From Mesorhizobium_K sp040049215 (GTDB lineage Bacteria > Pseudomonadota > Alphaproteobacteria > Rhizobiales > Rhizobiaceae), in assembly GCF_040049215.1 (NCBI RefSeq), contig NZ_JBDZDN010000001.1:682001-746000 (forward strand): DNA of 64,000 nt, read 5' to 3'. The notes under the pieces are model-generated. The model was not told the origin of the DNA. It saw only the letters and a program-made list of their open reading frames with translations, and did not search any database. The stretch's first letter is position 1. Each line of letters opens with the position of its first letter. Positions 26,588-35,869 of this stretch are shown one piece after another. The position numbers and the translations under genes were made by a program.

Positions 26588-27037
26588 ATGAAACGAAACG
26601 GCAAGCTTTCCGCCTCCCTGCACGCGCTCGTCCACATGGCGCAGATGCCCGGGCGCGCCATGACATCGGAAGAGATCGCCTCCTGGCTGCATACAAATCC
26701 GGTGGTCGTGCGCCGCATGGTGGCGGGTCTCAGGGACGCCGGGATCCTTTCCTCTACGCGCGGGCACGGCGGCGGCTGGACGATTGCGCGTCCGGCGGAC
26801 AAGATCACGCTGGCCGAGGTCGCAGCCGCGCTCGACGAGCGGCTGATCCCGTTCAGCACCGAACCCGAGAACCCCCGCTGCCTCGTGGAGCGCGCCGTCA
26901 ACGAGGCGCTCGACGGGGTTCGCGACGAGATCGAACAACTGCTTTCACGTCGCCTGGCCAAGGTGACGCTGGCGGACCTGGCCGCCCGCTGCGGCCCCGG
27001 CATCACAGCCTATCTGGAGAACAACCATGCACATTGA
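26588..27037 (+). CDS. Rrf2-family transcriptional regulator
   Basis: The 149-residue Rrf2 winged-helix protein has the DNA-binding part in residues 5-75 (SASLHALVHMAQMPG, VVVRRMVAGLRDAGIL, GHGGGWTIARP). Only two cysteines are present (PRCLVE and ARCGPG). The three-cysteine cluster motif of IscR/NsrR is absent, so iron-sulfur sensing is unlikely and thiol sensing is possible. No ribosome binding site lies before the ATG, in keeping with a leaderless transcript. It overlaps the flavoprotein gene by 11 bases. Confidence 0.88.
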   Translation: MKRNGKLSASLHALVHMAQMPGRAMTSEEIASWLHTNPVVVRRMVAGLRDAGILSSTRGHGGGWTIARPADKITLAEVAAALDERLIPFSTEPENPRCLVERAVNEALDGVRDEIEQLLSRRLAKVTLADLAARCGPGITAYLENNHAH

Positions 27038-27938
27038 CGTCGCCGTGATCGGCGGAAGCTTCGCCGGCCTGTCCGCCGCCCTGCAACTGGCGCGCGCCCG
27101 GCGCAGCGTAACCGTGTTCGACGCCGGCGAGCCGCGCAACCGCTTCGCCGCGGCTTCGCACGGCTTCCTGACGCGCGACGGCGCGCGGCCCGCCGACATG
27201 CTGGCCGAGGCGCGGCGGCAGCTCGCGGCGTATCCCACCGCGCGCTTCGAACCGGTGCGCGTGGAGACGGCGACCGGAAACAGCGACGCGTTCGCGCTGA
27301 TCTGTTCGGACGGCCGCAGCATGACCGCGCGACGCATCGTGCTTGCCCATGGCGTCATCGATTCCCTGCCGGACATTCCGGGGCTCGCGGACGAATGGGG
27401 CAAGCGCGTCGCGCACTGCCCCTACTGTCACGGCTACGAGTTCGGCGGCGAAGCGCTCGGCGTGCTCGCCGCCAACGGGCCGGTCGCACTGCACCAGGCA
27501 ATGCTGGTGCGCGAATGGGGTCCGGTGACGCTGTTCCTGAACGGCATGCTTGAGCCGAACGCCGACGAGGCGAAGCTGCTCGATGCGCATGGCGTGACCA
27601 TCGAACGCGCCAAGGTCGAAGCCGTGGTCTCGGGCGCCAATGGACTGACGATGCGGCTTGCGGGAGGACGCGGGGTCGAGATCGCCGGGCTGTTCACACA
27701 GCCTCGCGCGCGGCTGTCGAGCGCCATCGCGGAGCTGCTCGGCTGCGCGCTGACCGAGGGGCCGTTCGGTCCGTTCGTCACGGTCGACGACCGCAAGCGC
27801 ACGACGGCGAGCGGGGTGTTCGCGGCGGGCGACCTTGCCCGGCCGGCGCCCAGCGTCGCGCTTGCGGTGGCCGACGGCGCACTGGCCGGGGCGACGGCCC
27901 ATCAGTCGCTGGTGTTCGACCAGGCTGTCGCGGCGTGA
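27027..27938 (+). CDS. Thioredoxin-reductase-like NAD(P)/FAD-dependent oxidoreductase
   Basis: The 303-residue flavoprotein has an N-terminal FAD site DVAVIGGSFAGLSAALQLA, a CxxC pair in HCPYCHGYEFGG at the position of the thioredoxin reductase disulfide, and a C-terminal FAD block GVFAAGDLARPAPSVALAVA. It probably moves electrons from NAD(P)H to a disulfide or other small acceptor; the NADPH-domain GxGxxA loop is replaced by LAANGPVALHQA. Co-transcription with an Rrf2 regulator suggests a redox or electrophile response. Confidence 0.85.
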   Translation: MHIDVAVIGGSFAGLSAALQLARARRSVTVFDAGEPRNRFAAASHGFLTRDGARPADMLAEARRQLAAYPTARFEPVRVETATGNSDAFALICSDGRSMTARRIVLAHGVIDSLPDIPGLADEWGKRVAHCPYCHGYEFGGEALGVLAANGPVALHQAMLVREWGPVTLFLNGMLEPNADEAKLLDAHGVTIERAKVEAVVSGANGLTMRLAGGRGVEIAGLFTQPRARLSSAIAELLGCALTEGPFGPFVTVDDRKRTTASGVFAAGDLARPAPSVALAVADGALAGATAHQSLVFDQAVAA

Positions 27939-27952
27939 CTGTGAACTCCGGC

Positions 27953-28720
<768 letters not shown>

Positions 28721-29080
28721 CCGCCTCGTTGCGCCTCGTACGCCCGGGTCCGCCGTCCCCTTGGCCGCCGCTTCTACACCTTTTCGATGCCGATTAAGGG
28801 AGAAATCGTCGCCGATGTCGACTCGATCTTTTACACGATTTGCACCAATTCCTGCCTGTTTAAGCCTTAGCATGCGATATTTGCGGCTATGAAGACCTCA
28901 AACGGGCACAAATGCAGGAAAAGCCACAAAATCGCGTTGACAGGACTTCACGCCTATTCGACAGTGCCGGCTCGTCTCGGGGAGCCCCTTCGACCGCCGA
29001 CGTTTCACGGCCGGAGCCTGTCGTCAAGGAATCACACAGTTGGAAACACGGCTCTCAACAACGCACCATGAGGCAGGCTC
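28721..29080. other. 360-base intergenic region between DeoR and the kinase operon
   Basis: No gene is supported here. A TTGACA at 28937 is a possible -35 without a clear -10. Four copies of a loose CGATTTG-like motif occur: 28836-28846 and 28875-28887 forward, 28904-28915 and 28923-28936 reversed. They may be DeoR sites. A weak ATG frame at 28889 is short and not gene-like. Confidence 0.5.
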
Positions 29081-29971
29081 GTGAGAGCGGCGGAATACCG
29101 CATCCGCGCACTGCCGGTATGGAATGGAGCAATCTCGATCGAGCCACTGAAAGGCGGCCTGAGCAATGAAAGCTTCCTGGTCGCCGACGCCGACAGCAAG
29201 CATGTCGTGAGGTTCGGGAAAGACTTTCCGTTTCACCATGTCTTCCGCAAGCGCGAGATCATGGCCGCGCGAGCAGCCGCCGACGCAGGCTTCGCGCCCA
29301 AGGTGGAATTTGCCGAGCCCGGAGTCATGGTGTCGGCCTTCATCGAGGCGAGAACGTACGGGCCGGAGGACGTGCGCGCAAACCGGCTGAGGATAGCCAG
29401 GCTGGCGCGCGCGTTTCACAAGGAGATGCCGAAGCACGTGTCGGGCGCCGGCTTCATGTTCTGGGTGTTCCATGTCAACCGCGACTATGCGCGGACGCTC
29501 GATGCCGGCAAGAGCCGCATGGCGGACAGGCTGCCGGAGTTCATGGCGCTCAACGAAGCGCTGGAAGCCGTGCAGCAGCCGCTGCCTGTTGTCTTCGGGC
29601 ACAACGACCTGTTGCCGGCGAATTTCCTCGACGACGGAACGAAGCTCTGGCTCATCGATTTCGAATATGCGGGCTTCAATACAGCGATGTTCGACCTCGC
29701 CGGAGCGGCGTCGAATGCCGGCATGACCGCGGGAGAGTCGGAAGAACTGCTCGCCGAATATTTCGGGCACGCGCCCGATGAACGGCTTCGCCGTTCCCAC
29801 CTGGCCATGCAGTGCGCCTCGCTGCTGCGCGAGGCGATGTGGAGCATGGTTTCGGAACTGCACCTCTCCGCGCCCGGCGCGGACTACGTGACCTATACGG
29901 CAGAAAACCTGGCGCGGCTCGACGCGGCGCTCGAAACCTATCAAACGACATACGGAAAGCTCGCCTCATGA
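29081..29971 (+). CDS. Choline/ethanolamine-kinase-like phosphotransferase (APH fold), first copy
   Basis: The 296-residue protein has the aminoglycoside/choline kinase fold. Visible are the nucleotide loop LKGGLSNESFLV (about 22-35), the catalytic loop HNDLLPANFL and the metal-binding LIDFEYAG. The GG-S/T-N loop is closest to choline kinase/LicA-type enzymes, so the substrate may be an amino alcohol or similar small molecule. The start is a GTG with GAGG seven bases before it. It overlaps the dehydrogenase gene by four bases (ATGA), so the two act together. Confidence 0.8.
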   Translation: MRAAEYRIRALPVWNGAISIEPLKGGLSNESFLVADADSKHVVRFGKDFPFHHVFRKREIMAARAAADAGFAPKVEFAEPGVMVSAFIEARTYGPEDVRANRLRIARLARAFHKEMPKHVSGAGFMFWVFHVNRDYARTLDAGKSRMADRLPEFMALNEALEAVQQPLPVVFGHNDLLPANFLDDGTKLWLIDFEYAGFNTAMFDLAGAASNAGMTAGESEELLAEYFGHAPDERLRRSHLAMQCASLLREAMWSMVSELHLSAPGADYVTYTAENLARLDAALETYQTTYGKLAS

Positions 29972-32421
29972 CATTGCCAAGCCAGGCCGCGATCGTCGTC
30001 ATCGGCGGCGGCATCATCGGCTGCTCGACCGCCTATCACCTGGCGCGCGATCACAAGGCGGACGTCATCCTGCTCGAGCAGGGCAAGCTGACCTCGGGCT
30101 CGACCTGGCATGCGGCGGGGCTGGTCGGGCAGCTCCGCTCGTCGGCTTCGATCACGCGGGTGCTCAAATATTCGGTCGAGCTGTACAAGGGGCTGGAGGC
30201 AGAGACAGGACTGGCGACCGGCTGGAAGATGACCGGTTGCCTGAGGCTCGCGACCAACCAAGACCGCTGGACGGAGTTCCGCCGGCTGGCGACGACGGCG
30301 AAAAGCTTCGGCATGGACATGCAACTCATCTCGCCGGCCGAGGCGAAAAAGATGTGGCCGCTGATGGACGTGTCCGATCTCGTCGGCGCCTCCTGGCTGC
30401 CGACCGACGGCCAGGCGAGCCCCTCCGACATCACCCAGTCGCTCGCCAAGGGCGCGCGCATGCACGGCGCAAGGATTTTCGAGGGCGTGCGCGTCACCGG
30501 CTTCGAGATGAAGGACGGCCGCATCGTCAAGGTGAGGACCAATCAGGGCGCCATCGCCTGCGACAAGGTGGTGAACTGCGCCGGGCAGTGGGCGCGGCAG
30601 GTGGGGGCGATGGCCGGCATCGACGTGCCGCTGCAGCCGGTGAAACACCAGTACATCATCACCGAAAAGCTCGACGGGCTGGCGAACGACGCGCCGACGA
30701 TCCGCGACCCCGACCGGCGCACCTACTTCAAGGAGGAGGTCGGCGGGCTGGTGATGGGCGGCTACGAGCCCGACCCGCAGCCCTGGCAGACCAATCTTCC
30801 CGGCGGCGACGTGCCCGACGAATGGGAGTTTCGCCTGTTCGACGACGATTACGACCATTTCGAGCAGCATATGAGCCAGGCGATCGCGCGCGTGCCGGCG
30901 CTGGAGACGGCTGGCGTCAAGCAGATGATCAACGGTCCCGAAAGCTTCACGCCAGACGGCAACTTCATCCTGGGCTCGGCGCCCGAATGCAAGAACATGT
31001 TCGTGGGCGCCGGCTTCAACGCCTTCGGCATCGCATCGGGCGGCGGCGCCGGATGGGTGCTGGCGCAATGGGTGGTTGACGGCGAGGCTCCGCTCGACCT
31101 TTGGGTTGTCGACATCCGACGCTTCTCGGGCCTGCACCGCGACCGGCAATGGGTCCGCGACCGCACGCTGGAGGCCTATGGCAAGCACTACACGATCGGC
31201 TTCCCGCATGAGGAGTACGAGAGCGGGCGTCCCAGCATCGTCTCCCCGCTCTACGAGCGGCTGAAGAAGCACCGCGCGGTGTTCGGCTCGAAGCTCGGCT
31301 GGGAGCGGCCGAACTGGTTCGCGCCTGCCGGCGTCGAGCCGAGGGATGTCTATTCGATGGGCCGGCAGAACTGGTTCGAGGCGGTCGGGGAGGAGCACCG
31401 GCATGTGCGCGAGAAGGTCGGCATCTTCGACCAGTCGTCCTTCGCCAAATACGAGCTGTCGGGCAGGGACGCACAGAGGGCGCTCGACTGGATCTGCGCC
31501 AACGACGTGGCGAAGGCGGCGGGGCGGCTGACCTATACGCAGCTTCTCAACACGCGGGGCGGCATAGAGGCGGACCTGACGGTGGCGCGCCTGGCGGAGG
31601 ACAAATTCTACATCGTTACCGGCACCGGCTTCCGCACGCACGACCTCGCCTGGATCGGGGACCATATCGGAGCCGGGCTCGACGCGAAGCTTGTAGACGT
31701 GACGGAAGACTACGGCACGCTGTCGCTGATGGGACCGAAAGCACGGAACGTGCTGGCGAAGGTGACCGAGGCGGATGTCTCCAACGCCGCCTTCCCATTC
31801 GGCCATGTCAGGGAGATCGCCATCGCCGGACATGTGGTGCGGGCTCTGCGCGTGACCTATGTCGGCGAACTCGGCTGGGAGCTGCACGTGCCGATCGCCG
31901 CCACCGGCGAGGTGTTCGACGCGCTGATGGCGGCGGGAGCCGCGCATGACATAAGGCCAGTCGGCTACCGCGCGCTGGAATCGCTGCGGCTGGAAAAGGG
32001 CTACCGCGCCTGGGGCTCCGACATCACGCCGAACGACACGCCTTTCGAGGCAGGTCTCGGCTGGGCAGTGAAGCTGAGGAAAAACACCGACTTCCTCGGC
32101 CGGCGCGCGCTGGAGAAAGTGGCCGGCGACACGCTGAAAAAACGCTTTGCCGGCTTCACGGTGGACGATCCCGATATTGTGCTGCTCGGCCGCGAAACGA
32201 TCCTGCGCAACGGCGAGCCGGTCGGCTACCTGACCTCCGGCGGCTACGGCTACACGATCGCCAAAAACATCGGCTACGGCTATGTGCGCAACGCCGATGG
32301 CGTCAGCGACAATTTTCTGACCGCCGGGGACTATGAGTTGGTGGTGGCGATGGATCGCACGCCGGCGAAGATCTGGCTGGAGCCGATGTACGATGCGACG
32401 GCGGAACGTGTGAAGGGGTAG
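29968..32421 (+). CDS. GcvT-fused FAD-dependent dehydrogenase (dimethylglycine/sarcosine dehydrogenase-like)
   Basis: The 817-residue protein has an N-terminal DAO-type FAD domain (VVIGGGIIGCSTAYHLA; STWHAAGLVGQLRSS, where the His fits covalent FAD attachment in this family). A linker domain follows (about 390-440), then C-terminal GcvT and GcvT-C barrel domains (about 450-810). Such enzymes remove an N-methyl group oxidatively and hand the C1 unit to tetrahydrofolate. Likely substrates are dimethylglycine, sarcosine or a related N-methyl compound. It is co-translated with the kinase upstream. Confidence 0.87.
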   Translation: MTLPSQAAIVVIGGGIIGCSTAYHLARDHKADVILLEQGKLTSGSTWHAAGLVGQLRSSASITRVLKYSVELYKGLEAETGLATGWKMTGCLRLATNQDRWTEFRRLATTAKSFGMDMQLISPAEAKKMWPLMDVSDLVGASWLPTDGQASPSDITQSLAKGARMHGARIFEGVRVTGFEMKDGRIVKVRTNQGAIACDKVVNCAGQWARQVGAMAGIDVPLQPVKHQYIITEKLDGLANDAPTIRDPDRRTYFKEEVGGLVMGGYEPDPQPWQTNLPGGDVPDEWEFRLFDDDYDHFEQHMSQAIARVPALETAGVKQMINGPESFTPDGNFILGSAPECKNMFVGAGFNAFGIASGGGAGWVLAQWVVDGEAPLDLWVVDIRRFSGLHRDRQWVRDRTLEAYGKHYTIGFPHEEYESGRPSIVSPLYERLKKHRAVFGSKLGWERPNWFAPAGVEPRDVYSMGRQNWFEAVGEEHRHVREKVGIFDQSSFAKYELSGRDAQRALDWICANDVAKAAGRLTYTQLLNTRGGIEADLTVARLAEDKFYIVTGTGFRTHDLAWIGDHIGAGLDAKLVDVTEDYGTLSLMGPKARNVLAKVTEADVSNAAFPFGHVREIAIAGHVVRALRVTYVGELGWELHVPIAATGEVFDALMAAGAAHDIRPVGYRALESLRLEKGYRAWGSDITPNDTPFEAGLGWAVKLRKNTDFLGRRALEKVAGDTLKKRFAGFTVDDPDIVLLGRETILRNGEPVGYLTSGGYGYTIAKNIGYGYVRNADGVSDNFLTAGDYELVVAMDRTPAKIWLEPMYDATAERVKG

Positions 32422-32444
32422 GGCGATCCCTCGAGGGGTAAGGC

Positions 32445-33077
32445 TCAGCGCTGCTTCAGCACCAGTCCCCGGCTCGGCACGGTACCGGTTTCGCCGGGCA
32501 TAGAGACATAGGGCTCGGTTTCTTCGGCGCTGACAACCAGCCCCTGCCCTTCGAGTTCGGCGATGCGGGCGGCGAAGCCGCCCTCCCAGAGCGTGTTCTT
32601 GACGGTCAGCACGATGACGCCGCCCGGACGGCAGATGCGGATAAGCTCGTCGAGCCCCTCGACGCCGACATGGCCCGAGGTGAAGACGCCGGCCGAGACG
32701 ATGCCGGCGAAATGGCCGTCGGCGAAAGGCAAGGGGCCGCCGAGCGCCAGGCGGTGGAATGCCTTGTAGGCGCCCTTCCCCGCCGCCTTGGCGAGCATGC
32801 CCTCGGAAATGTCCAGCGCCTCGACATGCGGGTATCCGATGATGCCGAGCCATTCGCCGATCAGGCCGGTGCCGGCGCCTGCGTCGAGCAGGGGCGAGGC
32901 GCCGCGCGGCAGATGGCGCGCCAAGAGCGCCAGGCAGATCGAGGGGTGGCGATAGCCGGCGACCGCCATCTCATGGTCGTAGGTTTCCGACCAGCGGTCG
33001 TAGAGGGCCGCGACCTCGTCGGCGCCCTTCGCTTCATAGACCGCGCCGAGCGCGCCGCCGTGCTTGCCGTCCGCCAT
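32445..33077 (-). CDS. Class I SAM-dependent methyltransferase
   Basis: The 210-residue protein has motif I LLDAGAGTGLIGEWL, EALDISEGMLAKA, and RICRPGGVIVLTVKN. It resembles small Williams-Beuren/UbiE-like methyltransferases. I chose the ATG at 33077 (MADGKHGG) with GGGGAAA before it; a start at 33113 is possible. It lies between the dehydrogenase and the second kinase, on the opposite strand, and is divergent from the kinase (92 bases between starts). The acceptor is unknown. Confidence 0.82.
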   Translation of the reverse strand: MADGKHGGALGAVYEAKGADEVAALYDRWSETYDHEMAVAGYRHPSICLALLARHLPRGASPLLDAGAGTGLIGEWLGIIGYPHVEALDISEGMLAKAAGKGAYKAFHRLALGGPLPFADGHFAGIVSAGVFTSGHVGVEGLDELIRICRPGGVIVLTVKNTLWEGGFAARIAELEGQGLVVSAEETEPYVSMPGETGTVPSRGLVLKQR

Positions 33078-33169
33078 CGACCGTTTCCCCTGTGTCCGCT
33101 GGATCATAGCCAAGGGACCAAAACTGTGGAACGGTTTGGCGGAAGAAAAGGCGGGAGTCGGGCGAATTC

Positions 33170-34075
33170 ATGAGCGACGATCTGGCACTGGCGCGGGTGG
33201 CTATCGCCGGCGTGCCTTTCCTGAAGGGCTATGACGGGCCGATCGTCAGGCTGGGCGGGCTGACCAACCTGGTCTTCCAGGCAGGCGAACATTGCATCCG
33301 CGTGCCGGGCAAGGGCACGGAGGAATATATCAACCGCGCCAATGAGGCGGTCGCGGCGCGCGAGGCGGCGAAGGCAGGCGTCAGCCCCGAAGTGCTGTAT
33401 TTCGACGACAAGGGCGTGATGGTGACCCGTTTCGTCGACGGTGCGCAGACCATGTCGCCGGCGGCCTTCAAGCTGAACGAAGGGGCGCCGGGACGAGCGG
33501 GCCAGGCATTCCGCAAACTGCATGTTTCAGGCGCCGTCTTTCCGTTCCGCTTCTACCTCTTCTCGATGATCGACGACTATCTGAAGGTGTTGTCGACCAA
33601 GGACGTGGTGCTGCCGAAGGGGTACCACGACGTGCTCAGGGAAGCCGAGGACATCAGGACCGCGCTGTCGCGCCACCCCGCGCCGCTCACGGCCTGCCAC
33701 TGCGATCCGCTGTGCGAGAACTTCCTCGATACGGGCGAGCGCATGTGGATCGTCGACTGGGAATATTCGGGAATGAACGACCCGATGTGGGACCTCGGCG
33801 ACCTGTCGGTGGAGGGCAAGTTCGACGACCGCCAGGAGGAAGAGATGCTGCGCGCCTATTTCTCCGGCGAACCTCGGCCGGCGGAGCGCGGGCGCGTGGT
33901 GATATACAAGGCGATGTGCGATCTCCTGTGGACGCTCTGGGGCCTGATCCAACTCGCCAACGGAAACCCGGCCGATGATTTCCTGGCATATGCCGACAGC
34001 CGCTTCGGCCGCTGCCGGAGACTGATGCAGACGAAGGATTTTTCGCGGCATGTCGAAGCGGTGCGCAAGGGGTAG
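33170..34075 (+). CDS. Choline/ethanolamine-kinase-like phosphotransferase, second copy
   Basis: This 301-residue paralogue of the 29081 kinase has the nucleotide loop RLGGLTNLVFQAG, the catalytic loop HCDPLCENFLD and the metal site IVDWEYSGMNDP. The spacing and the Trp-Glu-Tyr of the last motif match choline kinase. The catalytic Asp and Asn are kept. The two copies are divergent enough to have different substrates. Both the neighbouring dehydrogenase and methyltransferase suggest methylated amino alcohols as substrates; this is inference. Confidence 0.8.
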   Translation: MSDDLALARVAIAGVPFLKGYDGPIVRLGGLTNLVFQAGEHCIRVPGKGTEEYINRANEAVAAREAAKAGVSPEVLYFDDKGVMVTRFVDGAQTMSPAAFKLNEGAPGRAGQAFRKLHVSGAVFPFRFYLFSMIDDYLKVLSTKDVVLPKGYHDVLREAEDIRTALSRHPAPLTACHCDPLCENFLDTGERMWIVDWEYSGMNDPMWDLGDLSVEGKFDDRQEEEMLRAYFSGEPRPAERGRVVIYKAMCDLLWTLWGLIQLANGNPADDFLAYADSRFGRCRRLMQTKDFSRHVEAVRKG

Positions 34076-34106
34076 TTTCAAAACCTTCGGACGCCGCCGC
34101 GCGATC

Positions 34107-35021
34107 TCAGTTCACGCCTTTGGGAACATCCTCCGGCGGCACCGTCGAAACGGTCTTCTGGCGGTGGAAGATGAAGAGGCCGGCGAGCACGACGATGGCC
34201 GATCCCAGAAGGATGCGCGTGCCCGGCACGTCGCCGAAGAAGACCCAGCCGAAGACCACGGCCCACAGCAGCAGCGTATAGTGGAGAGGAGCGAGCAGCG
34301 CGGCGGGCGCGAGCTTCAGCGCGCGCACGATCATCAGATGCGCGACGCAGGATACGACGCCCAGCAGCAGCATCCCGCTCCATTCGACCGATGTCGGCGA
34401 TTTCCAGCCGCCGAACGCCAGGACCATGCCCGCGCCGAGGACCAGCGAGCAGATCGTCTGCCATGTGACCAGCGTGGTGTCGCTCGTGCCCCGCAGCATG
34501 CGGCCGAGAATGATCGTCAGGGCGAAAAGAATGCTGCCTGCGACGGCGTAGATCGATGCCAGCGAGAAGGAGCCGGTCGGCTGCAGCATGACCAGCACGC
34601 CGCAGAAACCGACGACAATGGCCGTCCAGCGGCGCCAGCCCACGGCCTCGCCGAGCAGCAGGTGAGAGAGCGCCGCGACGTAGATCGGCCCGGCCATGTA
34701 GAAGCTGAACACGTCGGCAAGCGGCAGATAATACACCGAAGCATAAAACAGGATGGTCTCGATCGCGGTCAGCGTGGCGCGGGCGACCTGCAGCCAAGGC
34801 CGGTCGACGTCGAACAGCGCGCGCGGACCCTGGCGGGCGATCATCGGGCCGAGGACGATAAAGGCGCCTATGGAGCGGATGAAGACGACCTGGCCGACCG
34901 ACAGCGTGACGACGAGCCATTTGCCCATCGCGTCGTTGAGCGAGAACATGAAGTCGCCGCCAAGCATCAGGAGGACGCCGAGCAGGATCTGGTTTGCAGG
35001 ATTGCGGAGAAAAGTCATCAT
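34107..35021 (-). CDS. DMT-superfamily (EamA) transporter
   Basis: The 304-residue inner-membrane protein has about ten hydrophobic segments in two EamA repeats, typical of drug/metabolite exporters and some importers. I chose the ATG at 35021; a frame extending to 35156 gives a hydrophilic, non-family N-terminus. It closes the kinase/dehydrogenase cluster and may move one of its metabolites. It is convergent with the second kinase gene. Confidence 0.85.
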   Translation of the reverse strand: MMTFLRNPANQILLGVLLMLGGDFMFSLNDAMGKWLVVTLSVGQVVFIRSIGAFIVLGPMIARQGPRALFDVDRPWLQVARATLTAIETILFYASVYYLPLADVFSFYMAGPIYVAALSHLLLGEAVGWRRWTAIVVGFCGVLVMLQPTGSFSLASIYAVAGSILFALTIILGRMLRGTSDTTLVTWQTICSLVLGAGMVLAFGGWKSPTSVEWSGMLLLGVVSCVAHLMIVRALKLAPAALLAPLHYTLLLWAVVFGWVFFGDVPGTRILLGSAIVVLAGLFIFHRQKTVSTVPPEDVPKGVN

Positions 35022-35238
35022 GTCCGCCGCGGGTGGGGCAAGCGGGTTGGTAGACGCGATCAGGCCGTGTGGCGAGAGGAATTCAACCGCGCCCTTGGGC
35101 CAGGCGAGATTGTTTTGGTGACAGCAAGCGCGACGACCATTCGCGGGCTTTGGCAAAGGCTGCGGATTTTAATCAAAACACGAGTTTCCTGGATCCTGTG
35201 GTTCACCCTCGGCGGACTCAGTGATATGGTCCGCCGCG

Positions 35239-35865
35239 ATGAAGCGTCTGTCGGTACTTGTCGGTGCGTTTATGCTGTCCGCGCTCAGCGGGCTTGCATG
35301 GGGATTCGACTACCGGATCGATCCGAACGCCTCGCATGGTTCCCAGTTCCGCTTTGCCTTCGCCTCGAAATCTCCGCTGAAGGCAAGCCCCGGCCCCGTT
35401 GAAGCGGTGGATGCCGGAATCCCGCATGAATATGCCTCGGCGATGACCTGGTATCGCGTGGCGCTGGCGCAGGGCTACGAACCGCCGCTGGTGGTGCGGT
35501 CCTGGGTCTATAGCGACCAACTGCCGGAGCCGCTGCAATGGGCCTGGAGCGCGCCGAATGGCGACCTCGTCGCCCGGACCGGCAAGGGTTCGTTCCTGCT
35601 GTCCTTCGAGGACAGCCGCAACAACTGGTTTCGCGAATTGAACTGCCGGCTGGTGCAGTGGCCGGGCGGCGACGCGCAGGCAATCATGAACTGCAACGAC
35701 GGTACGCAGCGCACCATGCTGATCCCCGAGGAGGGCGGCGTCGTGATCGGCAACGTGCAATACCAGCGTGCCTTCCAGCAAGCGCCTGTCAATTTCGAGG
35801 ACGCCCTGCCAGAGGGCTACGTGCCGGCTGAATACGCAACGTCCCCCGAAGAGCCGGTCGAATAG
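35239..35865 (+). CDS. Secreted protein of unknown function
   Basis: The 208-residue protein has a signal peptide (MKRLSVLVGAFMLSALSG, likely cut after LAWG). I do not recognise the mature domain; it is mixed with several Trp/Tyr and two Cys (ELNCRLVQW, IMNCNDG) that could form a disulfide in the periplasm. I chose the ATG at 35239; a GTG at 35221 would only lengthen the n-region. It stands alone between two minus-strand genes and ends four bases from the deaminase gene. Confidence 0.65.
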   Translation: MKRLSVLVGAFMLSALSGLAWGFDYRIDPNASHGSQFRFAFASKSPLKASPGPVEAVDAGIPHEYASAMTWYRVALAQGYEPPLVVRSWVYSDQLPEPLQWAWSAPNGDLVARTGKGSFLLSFEDSRNNWFRELNCRLVQWPGGDAQAIMNCNDGTQRTMLIPEEGGVVIGNVQYQRAFQQAPVNFEDALPEGYVPAEYATSPEEPVE

Positions 35866-35869
35866 AAAA

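Noticed and set aside
29941..32853. A 970-codon open frame antisense to the GcvT-fused dehydrogenase
   Set aside because: Same GC-driven shadow effect; no recognisable domain and no start site signals.
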